Shown: positions 35,302 through 44,720, counted from the first letter of the stretch. The stretch is DNA of 61,829 nt from Rhodoplanes elegans (GCF_016653355.1 NZ_NHSK01000083.1:1-61829), one strand, 5' to 3'. A program made the numbers and translations. Notes: a model not told the origin generated them from the letters alone.

Positions 35302-36972
35302 TCAGCCGGCGCGCCGATACGACTCGTAGCGCGGCTCCCACATCTGCTCGCGCACCGCCTCCTCGGCCCGGGCCGGGTCGAAGCCGGGCGCCAGCCCCTC
35401 CTCGTAGGCCTGCAGCGCGACCGCGACGCCGACCTTCGCCGACACCTCGCGCAGCGCGCTCACCGGCGGCAGCAGCGTGCCGTTCGGATCGCTGCGGGCC
35501 GGCGACATGTCGGCGAGCGCCCGCGCGGCGGCCAGGAACATCGTGTCGGTGACGCGGCGGGCCCGCGCCGTCACGATGCCGAGCCCCATGCCCGGGAAGA
35601 TGTAGGAGTTGTTGACCTGGTCGATGTGGACGGCGCGGCCGTTCACCGGCACGGGCGCGAACGGGCTTCCGGTGCCGATCACGGCGCGACCCTCGGTCCA
35701 AGCCATCACGTCGGCCGGTACCGCCTCGCTCTGCGAGGTCGGGTTGGAGAGCGGGAACACCACGGGCCGCGCGACGTGCTTGGCCATCTCGCGCACCACC
35801 GTCTCGCTGAACAGACCGGTCTGCCCGCTGGTGCCGATCAGCATGGTCGGCTTCACGTGGCGGACCACCTCCTCGAGGCTGATCGCCTCGCGGCTCTCCA
35901 CGGTCCAGCCCATGACGTGCTCGCGCGTGTGGGCGAACGGGACCTGATAAGGCTGCAGCCGGTTGCTGCCCTCGAGCAGCAGGCCGCGGCTGCCGAGCAG
36001 ATAGAAGCGCCGGCACGCCTCCTCCTCCGACAGGCCATCCTGTACCATCGCCTTGACCAGCAGCGCGGCGATGCCGGAGCCGGCGCCGCCCGAGCCCGCC
36101 ATCACGATGCGCTGCTCCTTGAGGGTCTGGCCGGCGGCCCGCACGGCCGATAAGAGCGCGCCGCAGACCACCGCCGCGGTGCCCTGGATGTCGTCGTTGA
36201 ACGTGCACAGCCGGTCGCGATAGCGCTCGAGCAGGCGCGCCGCGTTGGGGCCGGCGAAGTCCTCGAACTGCAGCAGCACGTGCGGCCAGCGTTTTGCCAC
36301 CGCGTCGACGAAGGCCTCGACGAAGTCGTCGTAGTCGGGGCCGCGCAGGCGCTCGTGGCGCCAGCCGATGTAGAGCGGATCCTCGCGGCGGGCTTGGTTG
36401 TCGGTGCCGACGTCGAGCATGATCGGCAGCGTGCGCGACGGATCGATGCCGCCCGCCGCCGTGTAGAGCGACAGCTTGCCGATCGGGATGCCCATGCCGC
36501 CGGCGCCCTGATCGCCGAGGCCGAGGATGCGCTCGCCGTCCGTCACCACGATGACCTGGACGTTGTCGAAGCGGCGCTGGCCGAGGATCTTGGCGATCTG
36601 ATCCTTGTAGGGCGGGCTGAGGAAGAGGCCGCGCGGCCGCCGGAACACCTGGCTGAACTTCTGACAGCCGAGCCCGACGGTCGGCGTGTAGACGATCGGC
36701 AGCATCTCCTCGAGATGCCGGGTCAGCAGCGCGTAGTGCAGCGTCTCGTTGATGTCCTGCAGTCCGCGCAGGAAGACGTAGCGGGCGAGGTCGTCGGGCA
36801 GCTCGCGGAACGCCGTGATGCGGCGTTGGACCTGCTGGTCGAGGCTCGCGACATGCGGCGGCAGGAGGCCGTGCAGCTCGAACACGTCGCGCTCGTGCTC
36901 GGTGAACGCCGTCCCCTTGTTGAGGATCGGGTTCGTCAACAATTCGTATCCGGATCGGTCGACCATGCGCAT
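35302..36972 (-). CDS. maeA: NAD-dependent malic enzyme
   Basis: It oxidatively decarboxylates malate to pyruvate. The 556-residue protein matches the large SfcA/MaeA type: YELLTNPILNKGTAFTE at the start, YTPTVGLGCQKFS, the catalytic region VTDGERILGLGDQGAGGMGI, metal-binding LLQFEDFAGPNA and FNDDIQGTAAVV, and the dinucleotide motif MAGSGGAGSGIA. It could link C4 metabolism to the acetyl units produced from malonate, but it is not in the mad operon. It is a single gene flanked by intergenic regions on both sides. Confidence 0.94.
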   Translation of the reverse strand: MRMVDRSGYELLTNPILNKGTAFTEHERDVFELHGLLPPHVASLDQQVQRRITAFRELPDDLARYVFLRGLQDINETLHYALLTRHLEEMLPIVYTPTVGLGCQKFSQVFRRPRGLFLSPPYKDQIAKILGQRRFDNVQVIVVTDGERILGLGDQGAGGMGIPIGKLSLYTAAGGIDPSRTLPIMLDVGTDNQARREDPLYIGWRHERLRGPDYDDFVEAFVDAVAKRWPHVLLQFEDFAGPNAARLLERYRDRLCTFNDDIQGTAAVVCGALLSAVRAAGQTLKEQRIVMAGSGGAGSGIAALLVKAMVQDGLSEEEACRRFYLLGSRGLLLEGSNRLQPYQVPFAHTREHVMGWTVESREAISLEEVVRHVKPTMLIGTSGQTGLFSETVVREMAKHVARPVVFPLSNPTSQSEAVPADVMAWTEGRAVIGTGSPFAPVPVNGRAVHIDQVNNSYIFPGMGLGIVTARARRVTDTMFLAAARALADMSPARSDPNGTLLPPVSALREVSAKVGVAVALQAYEEGLAPGFDPARAEEAVREQMWEPRYESYRRAG

Positions 36973-37518
36973 GATGCCTCCTGCCCGCTCGCGTCTCGCC
37001 TTCGTGGGGGTGCGTCACGGCCGACGCAGGCTTGCCCGACCGTGAGCCGGCGCGGCGAACCTCGCGACGTGTCGCGATCGAACCGGCACCGAACAGCCGC
37101 CGCGAATCCCGCGTGGAACCGCGCCGACGCGCGTGTACGTCGCGCCGCCGCGGCGCCGTGTCAACTCTCCCGGTCTGGTCGCCGATATGAGTTTCGGGCA
37201 GAGGAACGCCTCGGCAAGGCCATGATCACGGTCCTGATCAGGACGTCTTCGGCCTCCGAGACGACGTGACCTCGTCGTGACGACGTCGCACAAGCGCCCG
37301 CGAATCCGAGCGATCCGCGATTCGCCCGGCGCGTCGGCGCACGCATGATCGCCGCGCCTTGGGTCACGGAACGCGTCGGCGTGGAGGCCGCGCGAAACGC
37401 CTGCATAGCGGCCATCACGTGTGCGGCGCCGGCGGCGATCCGCATCGACATCCGAAAATCCGTCCGGCTCCGCGGGCGATTTGCCGGATTCCCGGACGTG
37501 ATCAGTGCGGCGACGTGA
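36973..37518. promoter_or_regulatory. Intergenic region with TGATCA palindromes
   Basis: A 546-bp stretch without a credible gene. It contains a perfect 14-bp palindrome GTCCTGATCAGGAC (37231-37244) and several other TGATCA cores, including a direct repeat CTGATCACGTC right at the ubiD stop. The maeA promoter should lie in the left part. I recognise no other element. Confidence 0.4.
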
Positions 37519-38868
37519 TCAGCGCGCCTTCGAGATCACGTCACGGGCCCAGTCGAGCGCGTGCTGCGGCAGGCTGGTGCGCTCGCCCTCGAAGTTCATC
37601 GGCCGGGTCGCGTCGAGCGCGAGCTTCGCCGACATGCCCTCGACCGACGACGGGTCGAGGCGATTGCAGAATACCTTCGGCACCATGAACATGTCGGTGT
37701 CGGCCTGGAACCGGGTGGCGAGCGCCCACATCACCTCGGTCTCGTCGAAGACGTCGATGTCGTCGTCCACGGCGACCGCGAATTTGATGTAGCTGTCGAG
37801 CCCCATCAGCAACATCAGGGCCTGCCGCGCCTGGCCTTCCGCCGTCTTCTTGAACGACATGAAGGCGTGGAAATGCGTGCCGGACTTCGGGTAGTTCAGC
37901 GCCTTCAGGGTCGGCACCATCTCCTTGAGGCGATGGAACACGTGCGCCTCGCGGGTGCAGCGGCTGAGCAGCAGATGCTCGGCCGAGTAGCCCGGGATGA
38001 TGTCGAGGAAGATCGGCTTCGCCCGGCGGGTGATCGCCTTGACCTGGAACACGTTACGGGTCGACCGATAGGTCGAGTAGCCGGTGTACTCGCCGTACGG
38101 CCCCTCGTCCTCGTGGACGCCGGCGAGGATCTCGCCTTCGATCACGTACTCGGCGTTCGCCGGCACCTCGACGTCGATGGTCTTGCACTTCACCAGCTCG
38201 ACCGGCTGCTTCATCAGCGCGCCGGCGACCGCGAACTCGTCGACCTCCATGGCCACCTTGGCGCCGGCCGCGATGTAGATGGCCGGATGGCTGCCGATCA
38301 CGACCGCGACCTCGAGATTCTTGCCGCGCGCCTCGCAGCGCTGCAGATGATCCCAGATGTGGCCGCGGGAATGCAGGCTGACGCCGAACTTCTGCGGTCC
38401 CTTGAGCTGCATGCGCTGGAAGCTGAGATTGCGCACGCCGGTGTCGGGATCCTTGCAGACCAGGATGCCAGACCCGATGTAGCGCCCCGCGTCCGCCTGG
38501 AAGTGGCGCGAGATCGGCAGCGTGCCGGCATCCGCCTCGTTGCCGAGCGCGACGACGTCCTGCACGGGCGCCGGCCCGGACGTGACGACCGCCGGCACCA
38601 GGCCCGCCATCGCCTCGGTCCAGGCCTGGGCGAAACCGGTCGGCCCCACGCCGGCCATGCGGGCGATGCGGGCGCGGTCGGCGAACAGGTTCGACACCAC
38701 CGGCCCCGAAAACCCGTCCGGCTTCTCGATGATCACGACCGGGGCGCGCTTCTGCGCCTCGAGCTCCAGCACCAGCGCGGTCGGCAGGAAATCGAGGTCG
38801 GTCGGGGTGCTGATCACGAGCTTCTCGCTGTCGGGAAGCGCGTTGAGGAAGTCGGCGAGGCTCTGCAT
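37519..38868 (-). CDS. UbiD-family (prenylated-FMN) decarboxylase
   Basis: UbiD enzymes reversibly decarboxylate aromatic or alpha,beta-unsaturated acids using prenyl-FMN. The 449-residue protein shows the cofactor-binding segment DPDTGVRNLSFQRMQLKG and the catalytic acidic triad region HEDEGPYGEYTGY. It also has SHPAIYIAAGAK and the C-terminal DDDIDVFDETEVMWALATRF. No ubiX-type prenyltransferase gene is in the window. The single-gene setting gives no substrate clue. ATG 38868 fits the family start (LADFLNAL). Confidence 0.9.
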   Translation of the reverse strand: MQSLADFLNALPDSEKLVISTPTDLDFLPTALVLELEAQKRAPVVIIEKPDGFSGPVVSNLFADRARIARMAGVGPTGFAQAWTEAMAGLVPAVVTSGPAPVQDVVALGNEADAGTLPISRHFQADAGRYIGSGILVCKDPDTGVRNLSFQRMQLKGPQKFGVSLHSRGHIWDHLQRCEARGKNLEVAVVIGSHPAIYIAAGAKVAMEVDEFAVAGALMKQPVELVKCKTIDVEVPANAEYVIEGEILAGVHEDEGPYGEYTGYSTYRSTRNVFQVKAITRRAKPIFLDIIPGYSAEHLLLSRCTREAHVFHRLKEMVPTLKALNYPKSGTHFHAFMSFKKTAEGQARQALMLLMGLDSYIKFAVAVDDDIDVFDETEVMWALATRFQADTDMFMVPKVFCNRLDPSSVEGMSAKLALDATRPMNFEGERTSLPQHALDWARDVISKAR

Positions 38869-39202
38869 GGCGAATTCCGCGGGTTCGGGCACGGCGCCGC
38901 CTCTCTTACATGGAGACGGGCGCGGTTGCACGCGCGCGTGAGGCCCGTCACGCGGCGAAGTCGCACCGCACATGAAATGCAAACCGGATGTTAGGCAAAT
39001 CGTTGGATCCTGGGAGCGGAAGAGGCGATCGGCGCCGATCTCGGCACCGTCCGCAACCGTTCGACAAGGCGCAGGGAGGAAGACACTCGCATTCACCCGC
39101 CGACGGCTGTGCCCGCCAGAACGCATACCGGCCCGTCAGATGGCCCCGGATGCGCTTGCGTGGAACTTGCATAGCTATCGGAAAGACACCAGGAGACCCC
39201 CG
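38869..39202. other. Divergent spacer upstream of the zinc-ribbon gene
   Basis: A 334-bp region between divergent genes. An open frame runs through it in phase with the following gene, but it has no ribosome site and no family resemblance. The AT-richer stretch near 38970-39005 is the likeliest promoter area. I see nothing else. Confidence 0.4.
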
Positions 39203-39406
39203 ATGCTGACTGCCATCATCGTGAACGACCGGGAGCCGCGCGCCGAGCTCGACTGCAGCGTGTGCGGCAAGAAGATCGGCCAGGGCTACACCCGCGATCT
39301 CGGAACCCGCATCATGTACGACTGCTTCCGCTGCTTCAGCATCGACGAGGTGGCGACCGAGGCCGTGCTGGGCACCGGCGAAGCCAAGCGCGCCGCGCGG
39401 AGCTGA
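39203..39406 (+). CDS. Small zinc-ribbon protein
   Basis: A 67-residue protein from ATG 39203 with an AGGAG site at 39191-39195. Two CxxC pairs (LDCSVCGKK and YDCFRCF) spaced by about 20 residues predict a four-cysteine zinc ribbon. The C-terminus is short and basic. Such small ribbons bind nucleic acid or proteins; function is unknown. It is a single gene, and no partner is obvious. Confidence 0.75.
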   Translation: MLTAIIVNDREPRAELDCSVCGKKIGQGYTRDLGTRIMYDCFRCFSIDEVATEAVLGTGEAKRAARS

Positions 39407-39586
39407 GCGAAGCTGAACGTTGGGTTCGTCCGTTTTCGGACTCGCCGGGAACGGCAAAATCGTCACGGGTGGCCGGCCCCGCTCCCGGCTCGCCGCGGTC
39501 GTCGCGAGGCGGCTCGGCACAACCCGGCACAACCAGAGAGCGCGGATCTGTGGTAGTTTGATCCTCCCGCCGATGGGAGGGTGCAC

Positions 39587-39941
39587 TTGGTCTACGCTTT
39601 CGATACGCTCGGTTACGCCACCCGGCTGAGGGAAGCCGGGGGTGCCGCAGACACGAGCCGAGGCCCATGCCATGGCGGCGCGGGACTTCATCATGGCCGA
39701 GCTGGTCACCAAGGCGGATCTCGCGGCGACGGGCGAACTGCTTCGATCCGAAGCCGACGTCCTGCACAAGGAATCCCAGGTTTTGCGTGGCGAGCTGAAG
39801 ACCGTCCAAGTCCTGCTCGGAAGTCGAATCGACTTGCTCGAATCCCGCATCGACAAGCTCGGGCTGCAGCTCACCGTCCGGCTCGGCGCCATGCTGGCGG
39901 CCGCGGTGGCGATCCTGGCGGCCCTTCAGAAGCTCGGCTGA
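39587..39941 (+). pseudogene. Coiled-coil membrane-anchored protein (DUF1640/CCDC90-like), frameshifted
   Basis: Frame one from TTG 39587 (GGGAGG site 39575-39580) encodes VYAFDTLGYATRLREAG. Frame two continues VPQTRAEAHAMAARDFIMAE, then LVTKADLAATGELL, a coiled coil (SRIDLLESRIDKLGLQL) and a C-terminal hydrophobic anchor (LGAMLAAAVAILAAL). The two halves join as REAGVPQTRAEA if one G is removed from the five-G run at 39638-39642. The family normally reads F-DT...L..AG followed by this coil, so the break is a one-base indel. It may be a true mutation or a sequence error. Confidence 0.72.
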
Positions 39942-40020
39942 TCACAGGTCGGACGCCGGGGTTGCCGGCCGCGCCCACCGCGGCATAGTGGCGCGTCGAA
40001 ACTCATCGAAGGCAATCCTT

Positions 40021-40500
40021 GTGTCGTCGACCCCGCAAAAGCCCGCCGTCCTGTTCGTCTGCCTCGGCAACATCTGTCGCTCGCCGCTGGCGGAAGGCGC
40101 GTTCCGGGCCGAGGCAGCGCGTCTCGGGCTCGACGTCGCGGTCGATTCGGCCGGCACCGGCAGCTGGCATGTCGGCGAGCCGCCCGACCGGCGCGCCCAG
40201 GCGGTCGCGCGTCGCTACGGGGTCGACATCGGCCAATGCCGCGCCCGGCAGGTCACCCGCGACGACTTTTCCCGGTTCACCCATGTGGTCGCGCTGGACG
40301 AATCCGTGCTGGTGACACTCCAGCGCATTCGCCCGCGCGACGCGGCGGCCGAGGTGGCGCTGCTGCTGGACTATGTCGGAGACCGCGCCGGCCAGGGCGT
40401 CGCCGATCCCTATTACGGCGGCGACGACGGCTTCGAGATCACCTGGGCCGACGTGACGAGCGGCGCCGCGGCGCTGGCCCGGCGGATCGCCGGCGGATGA
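40021..40500 (+). CDS. Low-molecular-weight protein phosphatase family protein
   Basis: The 159-residue protein has the LMW-phosphatase P-loop CLGNICRS (Cys14 nucleophile, Arg20) directly after a hydrophobic strand and the general-acid loop DPYYGGDDGFE. GTG 40021 is preferred (GAAGG upstream, usual length); GTG 39988 is also open. It overlaps the fructosamine-kinase gene by four bases (ATGA). In several bacteria LMW-PTP homologues next to fructosamine-kinase homologues are thought to dephosphorylate ribulosamine 5-phosphates rather than tyrosine, which fits this pair. Confidence 0.9.
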   Translation: MSSTPQKPAVLFVCLGNICRSPLAEGAFRAEAARLGLDVAVDSAGTGSWHVGEPPDRRAQAVARRYGVDIGQCRARQVTRDDFSRFTHVVALDESVLVTLQRIRPRDAAAEVALLLDYVGDRAGQGVADPYYGGDDGFEITWADVTSGAAALARRIAGG

Positions 40501-41303
40501 GCGCGCTCGCGTTCACCGGCGCGGCCCTGCTCGGCGGCCGCCTCGTCGTGGCGCATTCGCTCGGCGGCGGCGACCTGTCCGAGATCGTCCGCATCACGCT
40601 CGAGGACGGGCGCACGGCCATCGTCAAGAGCGGCCCGGCGCCGCCGACCGAGGCGGCCATGCTGCGCGCGATCGCCGCGGCCGGCGCGACGGCCCCCGCC
40701 GTGTTGGCGGTGAGCGACGCCGCGCTGGTGATCGAGGTCCTGCCCGCCGCCGGCAGCGTCGACGCCGCGTGGGGCGATCTCGGCCGCGTCCTCGCCCGTC
40801 TGCACGCGACGACCGCCAGGCACTACGGCTGGCCGGTGGATTACGCCTTCGGCCCGGTCGCCATCGTCAGCGCCTTCGCCGACGACTGGCCGACCTTCTG
40901 GGGCGAGCGGCGGCTCCTGGTGAACGTGCCACACATCCCCGGCGCCCTCGCCCGCCGCATCGAGACGCTCGCCGTGGATCTGAGAAACCGTCTGCCGGCA
41001 CGGCCGCCGGCGGCCCTGCTGCACGGGGATCTGTGGACCGGCAACGTGCTGGTCGACGGGGATCGCATCACCGGGCTGATCGACCCGGCCTGCTACCACG
41101 GCCACGGCGAGGTCGACATCGCGATGCTGAGCCTGTTCGGCCGGCCGAGCCCCGCCTTCTTCGACGCCTATGGGCCCCTCGCGCCGGGTCACGCCGAGCG
41201 GCTGGCGATCTACAGCCTGTGGCCGGCGCTCGTGCATCTGCGCCTGTTCGGCGCCGGCTACCGATCGATGGTCGAGCGCTTCCTCGACGCCGCGGGCGCG
41301 TGA
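40497..41303 (+). CDS. Fructosamine/ketosamine 3-kinase family protein
   Basis: The 268-residue kinase of the FN3K/YniA family (aminoglycoside-phosphotransferase fold) has the catalytic loop ALLHGDLWTGNVLVDG and the metal-binding IDPACYHGHGEVDIAML. FN3K homologues phosphorylate sugars attached to protein amines at O-3, which destabilises and removes them. Translation is coupled to the phosphatase gene by an ATGA overlap. Bacterial members often prefer ribulosamines or erythrulosamines. It converges on bioA. Confidence 0.92.
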   Translation: MSALAFTGAALLGGRLVVAHSLGGGDLSEIVRITLEDGRTAIVKSGPAPPTEAAMLRAIAAAGATAPAVLAVSDAALVIEVLPAAGSVDAAWGDLGRVLARLHATTARHYGWPVDYAFGPVAIVSAFADDWPTFWGERRLLVNVPHIPGALARRIETLAVDLRNRLPARPPAALLHGDLWTGNVLVDGDRITGLIDPACYHGHGEVDIAMLSLFGRPSPAFFDAYGPLAPGHAERLAIYSLWPALVHLRLFGAGYRSMVERFLDAAGA

Positions 41304-41321
41304 GCGGGCCGCCGACAGGCG

Positions 41322-42650
41322 TCAGCGCGAGCTCAGCACCCGAAAGATCGCGCCGGTGAGACGCGCCAGATCGGCCTCGCCGATCGTGAAGGCCGGCGTG
41401 AGATAGACGATCCTGCCGAACGGCCGCACATAGACGCCGGCCTCGACGAAGTGCGCCTTGAGGGCCGGAATGTCGATCGCGTCGAGCTCGACCGCTCCGA
41501 TGGCGCCGCGCACCCGCACGTCGACGACGCCGGGCAGATCACGGCACGGCGCGAGCTGCTCGGTCAGCTGCGCCTCGATCGCCGCCACCTGGGCGAGCCG
41601 CGGCTCGCGCGCGAACAGATCGAGCGAGGCGTTCGCGGCCGCGCAGGCGAGGGGGTTGCCCATGAAGGTCGGCCCGTGCATCAGCGCGTGCATCGGATCA
41701 TCCGACCAGAACGCCTCGAACACGCGCTTGGACGCGACCGTCGCGGCGAGCGGCATCGTACCGCCGGTGAGTGCCTTCGACAGCGTGAGGATGTCGGGCA
41801 CCACACCGGCCTGCTCGCAGGCGAACATCGTCCCGGTGCGGCCGAAGCCCGTGAACACCTCGTCGAAGATCAGGAGCGTGCCGTGCTTGTCGGCGAGCGC
41901 CCGCAGGCGCTGCAGCACCGCGGCGTCGTGAAACAGCATGCCGCCGGCGCCCTGCACCAGCGGCTCGACGAGGATGCCGGCGATCTCGTCGGCGCGCTCG
42001 GCGAGGAGGCGGTCGAGCGCCGCCACCGTCTCCTCGTCGCGCGGCAGGTCGGCGATGATCTGCTCGGGCAGCAGCCCGTGGAACAGCCGGTGCATGCCCT
42101 CGTTGGGATCGCACACCGCCATGGTGCCGGTGGTGTCGCCGTGATAGCCGCCCCGGAACGCGACGAACCGCTTACGGCCGCACACGCCGGTGTTGATCCA
42201 GTACTGCACCGCCATCTTCATCGCGACCTCGACGGCGACCGAGCCGGAGTCGGTGAAGAAGACGCGGTCGAGGTCGCCGGGCAGCAGCGCGGCGAGTCGG
42301 GTCGCGAGCAGCGCGGCCGGCTCGTGCAGCAGGCCGCCCAGCATCACGTGCGGCATGGTGGCGAGCTGGCGCGCCACGGCCGAGGTGATGTGCGGATGAT
42401 TGTAGCCGTGACAGGCCGTCCACCACGAGGCGACGCCGTCGACCAGCTCGCGTCCGTCGGCCAGCACGATGCGGCTGCCGCGGGTCGCCGCGACCGGCAG
42501 CGGCGCCGGTGCGGTCTTCATCTGCGCGTAAGGCAGCCAGACATGGGCGAGGCCGTCCGCGTGCCAATCCGGCGCGCTCTGCTCGCGCTCGGTCACGGCG
42601 GCGAGACCGGTCCAGTGCGGCCGGCGGAGCGTGGCGGTTCGTCGTGACAT
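41322..42650 (-). CDS. bioA: Adenosylmethionine-8-amino-7-oxononanoate aminotransferase
   Basis: This PLP enzyme converts KAPA to DAPA in biotin synthesis, with SAM as amino donor. The 442-residue protein has the BioA-specific GVASWWTACHGYNHP, FRGGYHGDTTGTMAVCD, FDEVFTGFGRTGTMFACE, the PLP lysine in LTLSKALTGG and ALMHGPTFMGNPLACAAA. ATG 42650 has an excellent GGAGG site. It lies 14 bp after the AEC permease gene, as last gene of bioB-tctC-permease-bioA. bioF and bioD are not in the window. Confidence 0.95.
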   Translation of the reverse strand: MSRRTATLRRPHWTGLAAVTEREQSAPDWHADGLAHVWLPYAQMKTAPAPLPVAATRGSRIVLADGRELVDGVASWWTACHGYNHPHITSAVARQLATMPHVMLGGLLHEPAALLATRLAALLPGDLDRVFFTDSGSVAVEVAMKMAVQYWINTGVCGRKRFVAFRGGYHGDTTGTMAVCDPNEGMHRLFHGLLPEQIIADLPRDEETVAALDRLLAERADEIAGILVEPLVQGAGGMLFHDAAVLQRLRALADKHGTLLIFDEVFTGFGRTGTMFACEQAGVVPDILTLSKALTGGTMPLAATVASKRVFEAFWSDDPMHALMHGPTFMGNPLACAAANASLDLFAREPRLAQVAAIEAQLTEQLAPCRDLPGVVDVRVRGAIGAVELDAIDIPALKAHFVEAGVYVRPFGRIVYLTPAFTIGEADLARLTGAIFRVLSSR

Positions 42651-42664
42651 GGTCGTCCTCCGCG

Positions 42665-43648
42665 TCACAGGACGCCGAACTGCAGGAGCAGGAAATAGGC
42701 GGGAATCGTGAACAGGCCCATCACCGTGGTGAGCCCGGTCATCACCGCGATGTAGCCGGCGTCGGCGTTGTAGGCGCGCGCCGCGATCGACACCTGCGTC
42801 ATCACCGGCATGGCGGCCTCGATGACGTAGACCTTGCGCATCAGGTCCGGCACCTCGATCAGCGACGTGACCAGGAGCACGACGGCCGGCGCGATGAGGA
42901 ACCGCGCCGCGACCAGGATCCACATGTCGCGACTCATCCGCACCGACCTGAGATTCGACACGTAGATGGCGATGCCGAGGAACAGCATGGCGAGCGGCGT
43001 CGTCATGCCGCCGAGGTAGCCGAGCGTACTGGACAGGAAGGTCGGCAGCTTGATGCCGCCGAGGATCAGCACGACTGCGAGCACCGAGCCGATCAGCGGC
43101 GGCGTCACGACATTGCGCAGCGTCGAGAGGCCGAAGGCGGGACGCGGCACCACGACCGTCGATCCCTCACGCTGCGCGGCGAAGCGCGGCCCGTCGAGGC
43201 TCAGCCCGTAGACGCCGATCGTCCAGAACAGCAGCGTCTGCACGAGATAGTAGATCACGGCGTAGGGCAGCGCCGCCTCGCCGAACAGCGCGACGTTCAC
43301 CGGGAAGCCGATGAAGCCGCTGTTGGAGACGAAGAACATCGCCTGGAAGGCGCCGCGGCGCTGCGCCGGCACGCGCGCCAGGAACGACACGGCAACGCCG
43401 ATCGCCCAGACGGTCAGCATCACGACGAGCGGCACCGCCGCGGCCGTGCCGGCCTGCACGAGGTCCTGTCGCGTGTAGGACTTCGTCATGCTCACGATCA
43501 TGTAACAGGGGATCGCGATGGTCATCGCGAGCCGCGAGAACAGCCGTCCTGTCGCCTCGTCGAACCAGCCGCGATGCGTGAGCCAGGTGCCGAGCGCGAT
43601 CATCAGCATGCAGCTGAACACGCCGCTCAGGGATTCGAAGATGTCCAT
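42665..43648 (-). CDS. Auxin-efflux-carrier (AEC) family permease, MdcF-like
   Basis: The 327-residue membrane protein has about ten hydrophobic segments in two halves, with AEC-type blocks (AMFFVSNSGFIGFPVNVALFG; TPLAMLFLGIAIYVSNLR). The AEC family includes the malonate carrier MdcF, and location near a malonate operon supports malonate as a possible substrate. It is sandwiched between tctC and bioA in the biotin operon, so a biotin-precursor dicarboxylate is another option. ATG 43648 starts the first membrane segment. Confidence 0.82.
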   Translation of the reverse strand: MDIFESLSGVFSCMLMIALGTWLTHRGWFDEATGRLFSRLAMTIAIPCYMIVSMTKSYTRQDLVQAGTAAAVPLVVMLTVWAIGVAVSFLARVPAQRRGAFQAMFFVSNSGFIGFPVNVALFGEAALPYAVIYYLVQTLLFWTIGVYGLSLDGPRFAAQREGSTVVVPRPAFGLSTLRNVVTPPLIGSVLAVVLILGGIKLPTFLSSTLGYLGGMTTPLAMLFLGIAIYVSNLRSVRMSRDMWILVAARFLIAPAVVLLVTSLIEVPDLMRKVYVIEAAMPVMTQVSIAARAYNADAGYIAVMTGLTTVMGLFTIPAYFLLLQFGVL

Positions 43649-43690
43649 GATCGATGGTCGGCCGGGGGTGGCCGGGTGCAAGCGGGTGGT

Positions 43691-44689
43691 TCAGCCCGCC
43701 AGCCCGGCGATCCGGACCGTCTCCTTCCAGATCGGCCGCTCGCGGGCGGCCCGGGAGGCTACCTGCTCGGGCGTCGACGAGAGCGCGCGGGCGCCGACGA
43801 CGGCGAAGCGCCGCCGCACCGTCTCGTCGGCCGCGATGTCGCGCATCGCGTCGGCGAGGCGGTCGACGACCACGCGCGGCGTGCCGGCCGGAACCGCGAA
43901 AGCCGCCCACGAGGTCATGTCGAAGTCCGGCATGCCGGCCTCGGCCATGGTGGGAACGGCGGGCAAGGCCGGCCAGCGCTGCGTGCCGGTGAGGGCGAGC
44001 GGGCGGATCTGTCCGCTCTCGATATACGCCATGTAGGACGTGAGATTGTCGATGGCGAAGGCGACGTCGCCGGACAGCATGGCGGGAATCGTCTGGGCGG
44101 CACCGCGGAACGGCACATGCGTGGCGTCGATCCCGGTGCGGGCCGCGAACAGGGTGGGGAACAGATGCGTCGAGGTGCCCACCCCGGAGCTACCGAAGGC
44201 GAGCTTTCCCTTCTGCTTCGCCCAGGACACGAACTCGGCGACCGTCGTCGCCGGCACGCGCGCCGGGATGACCAGCGCATTGGGCAGCTCGTAGATCAGC
44301 GAGACCGGTGCGAAATCGCGGTCCGGATCGGCGGCCGCCGGGCCGTCGATGAACGGGTTGATGGCGAAGTGGCCGACCGTCGCGGCGGCGATCGTGTAGC
44401 CGTCCGGCCGGCTCGCCACCATGGCGGCGACGCCGATATTGCCGGCGGCACCCGGCCGGTTCTCGATCACGAAGGTCTGGCCGAACCGCGCCTCCAGCCG
44501 CTCCGCGACGATGCGGGTCAGGAGATCGACCGAGCCGCCCGCCGGATAGGGCACGATCACGTGGACCGGCCGGTCCGGCCATACGGTCGGACCGCTCGCC
44601 CGCACCGTCGCGGCGACGATACCGGCGGCGGCGGCGGCCAGGCCGCCGGCCATCACGGTGCGCCGCGTCAGCAGCGTTCTCGCGTCCAT
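43691..44689 (-). CDS. Tripartite tricarboxylate (Bug/TctC) family binding protein
   Basis: The 332-residue periplasmic protein has a Tat-like signal (LLTRRTVMAGGLAAAAAG) and the Bug family core: WPDRPVHVIVPYPAGGSVDLL, RFGQTFVIENRPGAAGNIG, THVPFRGAAQTIPAMLSGDV and RPLALTGTQRWPALP. These proteins bind carboxylates. No TctA/TctB permease is adjacent. It is placed between bioB and an AEC permease, so it may deliver ligand to that permease or act as a scavenging receptor. Confidence 0.88.
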   Translation of the reverse strand: MDARTLLTRRTVMAGGLAAAAAGIVAATVRASGPTVWPDRPVHVIVPYPAGGSVDLLTRIVAERLEARFGQTFVIENRPGAAGNIGVAAMVASRPDGYTIAAATVGHFAINPFIDGPAAADPDRDFAPVSLIYELPNALVIPARVPATTVAEFVSWAKQKGKLAFGSSGVGTSTHLFPTLFAARTGIDATHVPFRGAAQTIPAMLSGDVAFAIDNLTSYMAYIESGQIRPLALTGTQRWPALPAVPTMAEAGMPDFDMTSWAAFAVPAGTPRVVVDRLADAMRDIAADETVRRRFAVVGARALSSTPEQVASRAARERPIWKETVRIAGLAG

Positions 44690-44720
44690 CTCGTGCTCTC
44701 CCGCAGCCGGTCCGCTCGCC

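Noticed and set aside
37161-37451. 96-codon minus-strand frame between maeA and ubiD
   Set aside because: Arginine- and serine-rich, no ribosome site, no recognisable domain.
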